DNA of 64,000 bases from the NCBI RefSeq assembly GCF_003704105.1, contig NZ_QUOQ01000005.1:124001-188000 (forward strand), given 5' to 3'. Made by a program: the position numbers and the translations under genes. The stretch's first letter is position 1, and each line of letters begins with the position of its first letter. Under the pieces are notes generated by a model. It was not told where the DNA came from and searched no databases. It saw only the letters and a program-made list of their open reading frames with translations. The DNA is from Brevundimonas lutea (GTDB lineage: Bacteria; Pseudomonadota; Alphaproteobacteria; Caulobacterales; Caulobacteraceae). This document shows positions 1-7,109 of this stretch, piece after piece.

Positions 1-1
1 T

Positions 2-469
2 GTCGGCGACGCCGCCCAGCCGCACCACACCACCATCCACTACAATGGCTGGGACCGGGATACGCCGAACCCGGAGGGCTTCACCACCTCGCGCCAGACC
101 CACGGCATGTTCGAGGGCGCCTTCGTCCAGCGGACCCAGCGCCTGGACGCCATCGAGGCGGCCATGCCTGCATCGCGCCTGGAGGGCTTCGACCTCCGCG
201 CCCGGACCGCCGACTACCTCCTGGCCACGCTCGGTCAGGTCACGCCCTTCTACCGGCTGGAGAAGAGCGGCGGCTTTCGTGACGACGATCCCCGAGGCGC
301 GGCCTTCGCCACCGAGCGGCTGGCGGCCGGCGCGGCCGAGCTCCGTGATCTGACCATCCTGGCCTGGCGCGCCTCGGCCGAGGTGTCGGTTGGCTGGCCG
401 GCGGTCAAGGTGGCCGAGGTTGAGGCGGGATCCGCCGATCCCTGGCTGGCGATGATCGGGGAGGACTGA
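2..469 (+). CDS. C-terminal part of a zinc-dependent phospholipase C / P1-nuclease-like protein (5' end outside window)
   Basis: The reading frame is already open at base 2 and ends in TGA at 467-469, so only the last 155 residues are visible. Near the visible start it reads VGDAAQPHHTTIHYNGW, followed by a THGMFEG stretch. Histidine clusters of this type next to an HYNGW segment resemble the trinuclear zinc site of the phospholipase C/P1 nuclease fold, which hydrolyses phosphodiester bonds, usually in the periplasm. Any signal peptide would lie upstream of the window. The next gene starts 3 bases after the stop, so the two are probably co-transcribed. The family call rests on motif resemblance only; an uncharacterised metal hydrolase is the alternative. 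Confidence 0.6.
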   Translation, partial: VGDAAQPHHTTIHYNGWDRDTPNPEGFTTSRQTHGMFEGAFVQRTQRLDAIEAAMPASRLEGFDLRARTADYLLATLGQVTPFYRLEKSGGFRDDDPRGAAFATERLAAGAAELRDLTILAWRASAEVSVGWPAVKVAEVEAGSADPWLAMIGED

Positions 470-472
470 GCC

Positions 473-1936
473 GTGCCGCCGGGCTCGCCGTTCGCGCCCG
501 GCGACCTCGCGCGCCGGCTGGCCGAGGCCTCGGCGCTGAGACAGGCGGGTCGCTGGGTTGAGGCCTGCGCCGCCTATGAAGAGGTGCTGGCCGCCGATCC
601 GGGCCTGGCCGACAGTTGGTTCAATCTGGCGCTCTGCCGCCGCCGCGCCCGCCGCTTCGAGGCGGCGCTCGACGCCTACGCCCAGGCGCTGATCCACGGC
701 GTCTCCGGGCCGGCCGAGGTCCATTTGAATCGCGCGGTGATCCTCAGCGAGGATCTCGATCAACCCGACGCCGCCCTGGCCGAACTCGAACGAGCCGTGG
801 CGCTCGATTCCGACTACCTTCCGGCCTGGCTCAATCTCGGCAATCTTCATGAGGACCGTGGCGAGCGCGACGCGGCCCGCCTGGCCTATGAGCAGGCGCT
901 GCTCATCGCTCCCGATCATCCTCTCGGCCTCGCGCGTCTCGCCGGCGTCACGCGCTTCGACGCTCCCGACGATGCCCTGATCGCCCGCATGACGGCCCGG
1001 CGCGCCGACGCACGTCTCGATCCGGAGAACCGCGCCGATCTAGAGTTCGCCCTCGGTCGCGCGCTCGATTCCGTCGGCGCCTACGACGCCGCCTTCGATG
1101 CCTACGCCCGCGCCAATCACGCCCAGGCCCTGGGGTGGGGCGTCCGCTACGACCCCTCGGTCGCCGAGCGGCTGATCGACGACCTGATCGCCGTATACGC
1201 CAAACCCGCTCCGTCCGCTGATCCGGCGGACGCGAGCCCAGCGCCGCTGTTCATCTGCGGTCACTTCCGCTCCGGCTCGACCCTGGCGGAGCGCCTTCTC
1301 GCCGGCCATCCGCAGGTCACGCCCGGGGGCGAACTGGACACGCTCCCGGCCCTCGAACACCAGCTGGGCGGGCCGGTCGCGGCCGCGCGCGCGCCGCAGG
1401 GCCGCATTGTCGAGGCGGCCTCGACCTATCGCGCCGAGGTCGCGCGCACGCGTCCTGGCCCGGGCCTCCTGATCGACAAGCGGCCCGACAACGTTCTTCG
1501 CCTGGGCCTCGCCAAGCGGCTGTTCCCCGCCGCCCGCATCGTGCTGACCCGCCGCGATCCGCGAGACGTCGTGCTGTCCAACTGGATGCTCCAGCTCGGC
1601 CCTGCCGCATCCCAGGCGCTGACCCTCGAAGCCATGGCCCATTGGGTGCGGCAGATCGACCGGCTGATCGCCCACTGGCGGCGCCTCTGGCCCGACGACA
1701 TCCTGGTGCTCGATTACGACGCTCTGGTTCGCGATCCCGAGACCCACACCCGCCGTCTCCTGACCTTCGCCGGTCTGAGCTGGCGGGCCGAGGTGCTGGA
1801 TTTCGCCGATCGTCCGGGCGCCGTGCGCACCGCCAGCGTCTGGCAGGTGCGAGAGCCGCTCTATACCCGCAGCTCCGGCCGCTGGCGCCGCTACGCCGAC
1901 CGCCTGCCGCCCGACGTGTTGGCGCTGGGCGACTAG
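473..1936 (+). CDS. TPR-repeat sulfotransferase
   Basis: This 487-residue protein has two parts. The N-terminal half (about residues 10-170) is a run of tetratricopeptide repeats with typical W/L/G/Y/A/P spacing, such as ADSWFNLALCRRRARRFEAA and LNLGNLHEDRGERDAARLAY. The C-terminal half is a sulfotransferase domain that starts with a PAPS 5'-phosphosulfate loop, FICGHFRSGSTLAERLL (about residues 261-277). A later RRDPRDVVLSNW segment matches the 3'-phosphate-binding region. The family moves sulfate from PAPS to carbohydrate, protein or small-molecule acceptors; the acceptor here is unknown. The start is GTG at 473, preceded by GGGAGGA. The 3' end overlaps the convergent PAP2 gene by four bases. 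Confidence 0.85.
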   Translation: MPPGSPFAPGDLARRLAEASALRQAGRWVEACAAYEEVLAADPGLADSWFNLALCRRRARRFEAALDAYAQALIHGVSGPAEVHLNRAVILSEDLDQPDAALAELERAVALDSDYLPAWLNLGNLHEDRGERDAARLAYEQALLIAPDHPLGLARLAGVTRFDAPDDALIARMTARRADARLDPENRADLEFALGRALDSVGAYDAAFDAYARANHAQALGWGVRYDPSVAERLIDDLIAVYAKPAPSADPADASPAPLFICGHFRSGSTLAERLLAGHPQVTPGGELDTLPALEHQLGGPVAAARAPQGRIVEAASTYRAEVARTRPGPGLLIDKRPDNVLRLGLAKRLFPAARIVLTRRDPRDVVLSNWMLQLGPAASQALTLEAMAHWVRQIDRLIAHWRRLWPDDILVLDYDALVRDPETHTRRLLTFAGLSWRAEVLDFADRPGAVRTASVWQVREPLYTRSSGRWRRYADRLPPDVLALGD

Positions 1937-2709
1937 GCGCTCGGCTCCACCGGATCGGGCGCGTCCTGGAGGCCTGTCGCATGGCGCCTCTGCAGCCGCT
2001 GCACGGCCCAGGCCACCAGCCACAGCGCCATGGCCCAGGCGGCGCCCAGGCTCCATCCCGCCAGCACGTCGGTGGCCCAGTGGGCGCCGAGATAGACCCG
2101 CGTCACCCCGACCAGCAGGGCGATCAGGATGGCGCAGCCCAGCACATAGGTCTTGAACCGCCGGCGCGGAAAGGCGCGGGTCAGCATCACCCCGATCGAC
2201 AGATAGAAGACCGTCGACAGCAGGGCGTGGCCCGAGGGGAAGCTGGCGTTGATGGTTTCCACCGCCTGATAGATTTCCGGCGGCCGCTCGCGCTCGAACA
2301 GGGCCTTGGTCCCCTCGCTCAGCGCCACACCTCCGGCCAGTCCGGCCAGCAGCAGGACCGACGACAGCCATTTGCGCTGAAACCATAGAAAGCCGATCAC
2401 CATCACCGCGAACAGGGTCAGCACCGAAATGCCGCCCAGGGAGGTGAGGTCGGCCGCCGCCTCTTCCAGCCACCAGGGCCCCCAGGCGCGGTGCGGGTCG
2501 TCGGCGAAGGGGCGCATGGCCATCAGCACGGTCTGATCAAAGGCCTGGCCGTCGGCCTCGGTCATGTCGTCGGCCAGTTCGACGAAAGCCATCAGCCCCA
2601 GAGCGACCACCGCCAGGGCCGCCAAGGCCGCCAGCTCGGCGCGCGCGAACGCCACGGAGCGCTTCAGGGCCGTCATGGCGTCGTCGCGAAGTTCGGCTTT
2701 GGTTGGCAT
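1933..2709 (-). CDS. PAP2-family membrane phosphatase
   Basis: The protein has 258 residues. It has an N-terminal membrane segment, several further hydrophobic helices and the PAP2/acid-phosphatase signature: KALFERERPPE, then SFPSGHALLSTVFY, then TRVYLGAHWATDVLAGW. These supply the conserved Lys/Arg, Ser-Gly-His and Arg/His catalytic groups. Family members remove phosphate from phosphatidic acid, undecaprenyl pyrophosphate or similar lipids at the membrane. The frame extends upstream to 2868, but ATG 2709 (MPTKAELRDD) begins the conserved part and the extension is low-complexity and overlaps the nrdA operator region. The substrate cannot be read from the sequence. The gene is convergent with the sulfotransferase. 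Confidence 0.85.
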   Translation of the reverse strand: MPTKAELRDDAMTALKRSVAFARAELAALAALAVVALGLMAFVELADDMTEADGQAFDQTVLMAMRPFADDPHRAWGPWWLEEAAADLTSLGGISVLTLFAVMVIGFLWFQRKWLSSVLLLAGLAGGVALSEGTKALFERERPPEIYQAVETINASFPSGHALLSTVFYLSIGVMLTRAFPRRRFKTYVLGCAILIALLVGVTRVYLGAHWATDVLAGWSLGAAWAMALWLVAWAVQRLQRRHATGLQDAPDPVEPSA

Positions 2710-2861
2710 GGCTCCGACTAACGGCGCCGCTTGTCTCCCGTTCCGATCACGCGTTCGTGATCCGCCGTCCGTAACCGGATTTGCACAGGCCTGACGGGGT
2801 TGTCCCGACGAATCATCGGAATCCGGGCCGTCAAGCCGTTGACGGGTCGTTAGCCATCTGC

Positions 2862-2908
2862 GCCCCATATGTGGGCGGGCAGGGATGCGGACACACCAGA
2901 TTTAGTGT
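2862..2908 (+). promoter_or_regulatory. NrdR operator pair upstream of nrdA
   Basis: Bases 2893-2908 read ACACCAGATTTAGTGT, a close match to the 16-bp NrdR box (ACACTATATCTTGTGT-like, with ACAC/GTGT ends). A more degenerate box, GCCCCATATGTGGGCG, lies at 2862-2877, exactly 31 bp upstream. NrdR boxes usually occur as such pairs about three helical turns apart. The pair ends 47 bases before the nrdA start. NrdR represses ribonucleotide reductase genes when dATP is high. Its position supports a start at 2956 rather than 2869. The upstream box alone would be weak evidence. Confidence 0.75.
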
Positions 2909-2955
2909 TCGATCCTCGGGGATCGTCGAGATTGTTCAGGGGCTTGGAGCGCGAA

Positions 2956-4842
2956 ATGGCGGCTGGAGAAGCGTTGAAGGCGGAATTCGGGGTGATCGAG
3001 GGCGGTCTCGCCCAGGCCCCCACGGGTGAACGTCCGGCCCTGTCGCTGGTGCGCAAGGTCGAGGTCGATCGCTCGCGCGACGCCCTGCTGACCGAGTTCG
3101 GCAAGAAGACGCTGGAGGATCGCTACCTGCTGGCGGGCGAGAGCTACCAGGACATGTTCGCTCGCGTCGCCACGGCCTTCGCCGACGACGCCGACCACGC
3201 CCAGCGCGTCTATGACTATATGAGCCGTCTGTGGTTCATGCCGGCCACGCCGGTGCTGTCGAATGGCGGCGCCGATCGCGGCCTGCCGATCAGCTGCTTC
3301 CTCAACGCCGTGGGCGATTCGCTGGACGGCATTCAGAGCGTCTGGAACGAGAACGTCGCCCTGGCCTCCAACGGCGGCGGTATCGGCACCTATTGGGGCG
3401 GCGTCCGCTCCATCGGCGAGAAGGTCAAGGGCGCGGGCCAGACCTCGGGGATCATCCCCTTCATCCGCGTGATGGATTCCCTGACCCTGGCGATCTCGCA
3501 AGGCTCGCTGCGTCGTGGTTCGGCCGCCGTCTATCTCGACGTCCATCACCCGGAGATCGAGGAGTTCCTCGAAATCCGCAAACCCTCGGGCGACTTCAAC
3601 AGGAAGTCGCTGAACCTGCATCACGGCATCAACATCACCGACGCCTTCATGGAGGCGGTGCGAGACGGCGCGACCTTCGACCTGAAGTCGCCCAAGTCCG
3701 GCGAGGTGATGAAGACCGTCGACGCCCGCAGCCTGTGGCAGAAGATCCTCGAGATCCGCCTGCAGACCGGGGAGCCCTATCTGATCTTCTCCGACACGGT
3801 GAACCGCCTGATGCCGCAGCATCAGCGCGATCTGGGCCTGTCGGTCAAACAGTCGAACCTGTGCTCGGAGATCATGCTCCACACCGGCCGCGACCACCTT
3901 GGCATCGACCGCACCGCCGTCTGCTGCCTGTCGTCGGTCAACGCCGAGACCTTCCTGGAGTGGCGCGAAGAGCCGCAGTTCATCGAGGACGTCATGCGCT
4001 TCCTCGACAATGTGCTGGAGGACTTCATCCGCCGCGCCCCGCCGGAAATGAAGGCGGCCGTCTATTCCGCGCGCCGCGAACGTTCGGTGGGCCTGGGCCT
4101 GATGGGCTTCCACTCCTTCCTCCAGGCCCAGGGCGTGGCCTTCGAGAGCGCCATGGCCAAGTCGTGGAACATGCGGCTGTTCAAGCACCTGCGTCGCGAG
4201 GCCGACAAGGCCAGCCGCCTGCTGGCCGAGGAGAAGGGCCCCTGCGAGGACGCCAAGGAGCGCGGTGTCATGGAGCGGTTCAGCCACAAGCTGGCCATCG
4301 CCCCCACGGCCTCGATCTCGATCATCTGCGGCGGGACCTCGGCGGGCATCGAGCCGATCCCGGCCAACATCTACACCCACAAGACCTTGTCCGGCTCCTT
4401 CGCGGTCAAGAACCCCTATCTGGAAGACCTGCTCGAGACCAAGGGGCTGAACACCGACGCGGTGTGGTCGACCATCCTCGAGAACGAGGGCTCTGTCGCC
4501 CATCTCGACGCCCTGACCGAGGACGAGAAGGGCGTGTTCAAGACCGCCTTCGAACTGGACCAGCGCTGGATCGTCGAACTGGCCGCCGACCGCTCGCCGG
4601 AAATCTGCCAGGCCCAGTCGATCAACCTGTTCATCCCCGGCGACGTCAACAAGTGGGACCTGCACATGCTGCACTGGCAGGCGTGGGAGCGGGGCATCAA
4701 GTCGCTCTACTACCTGCGCTCCAAGTCGGTGCAGCGGGCGTCCTTCGCCGGCGCCGAGGACAAGGCCGAGCCCGACCTCAACCAGCCGGATCTCTTCGCG
4801 GCCGCCAAGACCGACTACGAGGAATGTCTGGCTTGTCAGTGA
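2956..4842 (+). CDS. nrdA: Class I ribonucleoside-diphosphate reductase, alpha (catalytic) subunit
   Basis: The 628-residue protein reduces ribonucleoside diphosphates to deoxyribonucleotides together with a radical-generating beta subunit. Catalytic features are visible: PISCFLNAVGDS (first active-site Cys), NLCSEI (Asn-x-Cys-x-Glu, with the radical Cys), the second redox Cys in the CCLSSVN region, and a C-terminal CLAC pair that would re-reduce the active site. No N-terminal ATP-cone motif is apparent before the body of the enzyme, so overall activity control by dATP may be absent or displaced. The start at ATG 2956 has GGAG eight bases upstream. The frame is open to 2869, but that would overlap the NrdR operator. 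No nrdB lies in the window. Confidence 0.96.
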   Translation: MAAGEALKAEFGVIEGGLAQAPTGERPALSLVRKVEVDRSRDALLTEFGKKTLEDRYLLAGESYQDMFARVATAFADDADHAQRVYDYMSRLWFMPATPVLSNGGADRGLPISCFLNAVGDSLDGIQSVWNENVALASNGGGIGTYWGGVRSIGEKVKGAGQTSGIIPFIRVMDSLTLAISQGSLRRGSAAVYLDVHHPEIEEFLEIRKPSGDFNRKSLNLHHGINITDAFMEAVRDGATFDLKSPKSGEVMKTVDARSLWQKILEIRLQTGEPYLIFSDTVNRLMPQHQRDLGLSVKQSNLCSEIMLHTGRDHLGIDRTAVCCLSSVNAETFLEWREEPQFIEDVMRFLDNVLEDFIRRAPPEMKAAVYSARRERSVGLGLMGFHSFLQAQGVAFESAMAKSWNMRLFKHLRREADKASRLLAEEKGPCEDAKERGVMERFSHKLAIAPTASISIICGGTSAGIEPIPANIYTHKTLSGSFAVKNPYLEDLLETKGLNTDAVWSTILENEGSVAHLDALTEDEKGVFKTAFELDQRWIVELAADRSPEICQAQSINLFIPGDVNKWDLHMLHWQAWERGIKSLYYLRSKSVQRASFAGAEDKAEPDLNQPDLFAAAKTDYEECLACQ

Positions 4843-4869
4843 GCCGCGCCGCGGCTCACTGATGTTTGG

Positions 4870-4909
4870 GCGCTAACGCGAGCGACGCGCTCGCTCGCTG
4901 CTTGAGCGC
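4870..4909 (+). repeat. 40-nt hairpin repeat, copy A
   Basis: The copy consists of an outer stem GCGCT/AGCGC, an inner stem GCGAGCG/CGCTCGC around ACG, and the conserved segment TCGCTGCTTG before the closing outer arm. It starts 27 bases after the nrdA stop, between convergent genes. Three other 40-nt copies (6888, 6938, 56326) and a 33-nt variant (58586) share the layout and the CTGCTTGA core. I cannot assign it to a named repeat family from sequence alone. Confidence 0.8.
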
Positions 4910-5017
4910 AGATCGAGAACGATTTCCACCGGCCTCGCCGGAATATGTGGATGACATGCGTGGGGCGGCCGAGGTTCGGCATTGACCACCAAGAACCCAT
5001 CTGCGCTGAATCAGTCT

Positions 5018-5140
5018 GCGGGACGAGATTCGTCCGGAGGCCCCTACTCACCGGGCATGGTGGGTAGGGGGCGCAGCCGCAAAGCAGTCGGCAGAAGCTG
5101 GGTAGGGGTCGTTCCTAAGGGAGCGGCCCCTTCCTTTTTC
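5018..5140 (+). ncRNA. Candidate small structured RNA with intrinsic terminator
   Basis: The 369-bp stretch 4843-5211 has no convincing gene. After repeat copy A it holds a run of stems on the + strand: GGACGA/TCGTCC (5021-5035), a 12-bp stem CCCCTACTCACC/GGTGGGTAGGGG (5041-5070) and a weaker CAG/CTG stem (5074-5100). It ends with an 11-bp stem (5105-5130) followed by TTCCTTTTT, a typical intrinsic terminator. Upstream, TTGACC (4982) and GCTGAATC (5005) resemble Caulobacter housekeeping promoter elements, though the spacing is slightly long. GTAGGGG occurs twice (5064, 5102), so CCCCTAC can pair with either, and the second choice would break the terminator. No match to RNase P, SRP, tmRNA or 6S motifs was recognised. 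Confidence 0.55.
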
Positions 5141-5211
5141 TAAGCTGAAGCGCGCTGGATTCTGGGTCAATAGGCTGACGCGAAGTTTCTAACCACAGCC
5201 CCATCGGTTAG

Positions 5212-6033
5212 TTAGCTCTTCAGCCGCCACCCTGACCGGAACACCAGCCAGCAGATTACGGCCAGGGCCACGGTCAGCACGCCGCTGACCACGATCCCGA
5301 TCGCCAGGCTGCCCTCGGCCTGGCCGATGAAGCCGGCGCGGAAGCCGTCGATCAGATAGAACATCGGGTTCCAGTGGCTGATGGTGGCGAAAGGCTCCGG
5401 CAGCCTCTCGACCAGATAGAAGGTGCCCGACAGGAAGGTCAGCGGCATGACCAGGAAGTTCTGCACCGCCGCCAGCTGGTCGAACTTCTCGGACCACAAG
5501 CCGGCCAGGACCCCGACCAGACCCATCAGCAGCGAGGCCGTGATCCCGAACCACAGGATCAGGCCGAGGTTCGCCAGCCCCAGCCGCGCGAACGGCAGGA
5601 CGCACACAGCCGTCACCAGCCCGACCAGGATGCCGCGCGTCGCCGCGCCCAGGGAAAAGCCGATGGTCAGCTCCAGCGGGCTCAGCGGCGGAGTCAGGAA
5701 ATCCGTCGCCGTGCCCATGATCTTGGCCTGGATCAGACTGGAGGAGGCGTTGGCGAAGGCGTTGTTCAGGATGGCCATCATCACCAGGCCCGGGGCCACG
5801 AACTCGGCGAAGGGCGTGCCGTGCAGCGGCGGCCGCGAAGTCGACATCGCGACCACGAACACCATCATATACAACAGGGTGGTGACCACCGGCGCCGCCA
5901 CCGTCTGGGCGCCCACCTTCAGGAAACGTCGGACCTCGCGCTTGTACAGGGTCCAGACCCCGATCCAGTTGACCCCGCCATAGGCGCGGGGTGTCGGCAG
6001 ACCGGCGGGCCGGGTCGAGATCAGATCGCTCAT
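5212..6033 (-). CDS. ABC-2 type transporter permease
   Basis: The 273-residue inner-membrane protein has about six hydrophobic segments in the ABC-2 arrangement. There is a cytoplasmic N-terminus (WTLYKREVRRFLKVG), then TM1 VVTTLLYMMVFVVAM, FAEFVAPGLVMMAILNNAF, and the late PLTFLSGTFYLVERLP region before the last helices. Such permeases pair with an ATPase of the YadG/NodI type to export polysaccharide, lipid or drug substrates; no ATPase gene is next to it here. ATG 6033 (MSDLIST) was chosen because the longer frame to 6147 has no family-like sequence and runs into the GANTC-rich promoter region. The 3' end faces the small-RNA region. Confidence 0.88.
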   Translation of the reverse strand: MSDLISTRPAGLPTPRAYGGVNWIGVWTLYKREVRRFLKVGAQTVAAPVVTTLLYMMVFVVAMSTSRPPLHGTPFAEFVAPGLVMMAILNNAFANASSSLIQAKIMGTATDFLTPPLSPLELTIGFSLGAATRGILVGLVTAVCVLPFARLGLANLGLILWFGITASLLMGLVGVLAGLWSEKFDQLAAVQNFLVMPLTFLSGTFYLVERLPEPFATISHWNPMFYLIDGFRAGFIGQAEGSLAIGIVVSGVLTVALAVICWLVFRSGWRLKS

Positions 6034-6084
6034 GGCCCCGAAATGCGCGGTCGCACCGGCGCCCGCAAGCCCGGCGGGCGATTG

Positions 6085-6340
6085 GACTCTAGGAGTCCAC
6101 TTTTGGACACCGCTACACGTCTGATAAAAAAGACAATCGCCTGCCAACCTGGACTCATTGGACTCCTTTTTTGTCGGCCGGACGTCAGTCTAGGCCCGCC
6201 CCGCCCCTGTCCCAGATTGATTCAATATCTGGTTTGTTGTGGACGGATCAGGCGCCACATATTGCGCTCATTAATGCCTCGGTTACGATTGGTTGTGGTC
6301 GAGGCGCTGATCGAGGCGCTCCGGATCAAGATATTGAATC
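6085..6340 (+). promoter_or_regulatory. GANTC (CcrM)-rich control region between the ABC permease and gcrA
   Basis: Six GANTC sites lie in 256 bp: 6085, 6093, 6152, 6161, 6219 and 6336. Two form the inverted pair GGACTC-ta-GGAGTCC. A 21-bp imperfect palindrome at 6212-6232 (CCAGAT...ATCTGG) carries the site at 6219. A 12-bp arm of it (AGATATTGAATC on the opposite strand) is repeated inverted at 6329-6340, twenty bases before the gcrA start. GANTC is the CcrM methylation site, and methylated GANTC in promoters is the known GcrA target in Caulobacter, so methylation-dependent or autoregulatory control is likely. The first four sites could also act on the permease gene. Confidence 0.65.
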
Positions 6341-6359
6341 CTGGCGGTGGGAGGCAGTC

Positions 6360-6884
6360 ATGACGCAGAGCTGGACCGAGGAACGGGTCGGCGCCCTCAA
6401 GAAGCTGTGGCTGGAGGGCCAGTCGGCCAGCCAGATCGCCAAGGCTCTGGGCGGCGGCGTCACCCGCAACGCCGTGATCGGCAAGGTGCACCGCCTGGGC
6501 CTTTCGGGCCGCGCGGCCCCGTCGCAGCCGACCCGCACCGCCACCACCTTCCGCACCCAGCGGCCCAAGCCCGCCGCCCAGCCGACGCGCGCGCCCAGCG
6601 CTCCGCGCCGCATCGAGGCCGCGGAGCCCCGGCCCGAACCGGTCGCGGCTCCCGCGCCGATGCCGGAGCTGGAGGGCACCGCGACCGTCCTCACCCTGGG
6701 CGCCCACATGTGCAAATGGCCGATCGGCGACCCGTCGTCCTCGGGCTTCTCTTTCTGCGGCCGCCGCGCCTCGGAAGGCGTCTACTGCGTCGAGCACGCC
6801 AAGGTCGCCTACCAGCCCCAGACGCGAAAGGGCGGCAAGGACGGCGGCACAGAGCTGGCCCGCTCCCTGCGCCGATACATCTAA
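6360..6884 (+). CDS. gcrA: Cell-cycle regulator GcrA
   Basis: The 174-residue protein is the usual length for GcrA. The N-terminal DNA-binding domain reads WTEERVGALKKLWLEGQSAS, then an IAKALGGGVTRNAVIGKVHRLGLSGR helix-turn-helix. A Pro/Ala-rich linker (about 55-105) and a C-terminal domain with CKWPIGDP and FCGRR follow. GcrA binds the sigma-70 holoenzyme and stimulates open complexes at promoters with methylated GANTC, driving S-phase genes in Caulobacterales. ATG 6360 has GGGAGG seven bases upstream. The frame extends to 6171, but through the GANTC-rich control region. Two copies of the 40-nt repeat follow the stop. Confidence 0.96.
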   Translation: MTQSWTEERVGALKKLWLEGQSASQIAKALGGGVTRNAVIGKVHRLGLSGRAAPSQPTRTATTFRTQRPKPAAQPTRAPSAPRRIEAAEPRPEPVAAPAPMPELEGTATVLTLGAHMCKWPIGDPSSSGFSFCGRRASEGVYCVEHAKVAYQPQTRKGGKDGGTELARSLRRYI

Positions 6885-6887
6885 GGG

Positions 6888-6927
6888 GCGCTAGCGCTCG
6901 CGACGCGGTCGCTCACTGCTTGAGCGG
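6888..6927 (+). repeat. 40-nt hairpin repeat, copy B1
   Basis: It begins 3 bases after the gcrA stop. It has the layout GCGCT ... CACTGCTTG-AGCGG with a four-pair outer stem and an AGCG/CGCT inner pairing. It lies between the convergent gcrA and recF genes, in tandem with copy B2 eleven bases further on. The remaining intergenic bases up to 7109 show nothing further I recognise. Confidence 0.75.
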
Positions 6928-6937
6928 CTCCAACCTG

Positions 6938-6977
6938 ACGCTACCGCTCACGATGCGGTCGTTCGCTGCTTGAACGT
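6938..6977 (+). repeat. 40-nt hairpin repeat, copy B2
   Basis: This tandem copy has the same 40-nt length. The outer stem is ACG-T/A-CGT with one mismatch, extended by a G-C pair outside. The inner stem ACCGC/GCGGT encloses a 7-nt loop and is followed by the conserved TTCGCTGCTTGA. Its stem sequences differ from copy A while pairing is largely kept. Confidence 0.75.
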
Positions 6978-7109
6978 CGCGGCCATAAGGTCGCCAAGAA
7001 TGTCCCCGAGAGGGGCGCCCGTCCGAACCGACCCCGCTCCGCTGGTGGTCGGCTTTGGGGGCGGGGCTGCGGTTCTCCGGGTTGACGCAGCCCCCCACCC
7101 GACTTCACC

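Noticed and set aside
1040..2473. 477-codon open frame on the minus strand across the sulfotransferase and PAP2 genes
   Set aside because: It runs antisense to one well-supported gene and out of frame with another, has no family motif, and such frames are expected in GC-rich DNA.
2869..2955. Upstream start for nrdA
   Set aside because: It would put the NrdR operator inside the gene; ATG 2956 has a ribosome-binding site and the extension lacks homology.
2902..4674. 590-codon open frame antisense to nrdA
   Set aside because: Composition mirrors the third-position GC of nrdA; no motifs, no ribosome-binding site, and nrdA is unambiguous.
4836..5051. 71-codon minus-strand frame in the nrdA downstream gap
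   Set aside because: It overlaps the repeat and RNA stems and has no homology or start signal.
5018..5140. Cobalamin, TPP, FMN or SAM riboswitch
   Set aside because: The hallmark conserved boxes of these classes are not present, and no plus-strand gene follows.
6171..6359. N-terminal extension of GcrA
   Set aside because: The extension spans GANTC promoter elements; ATG 6360 has GGGAGG and matches the family start.
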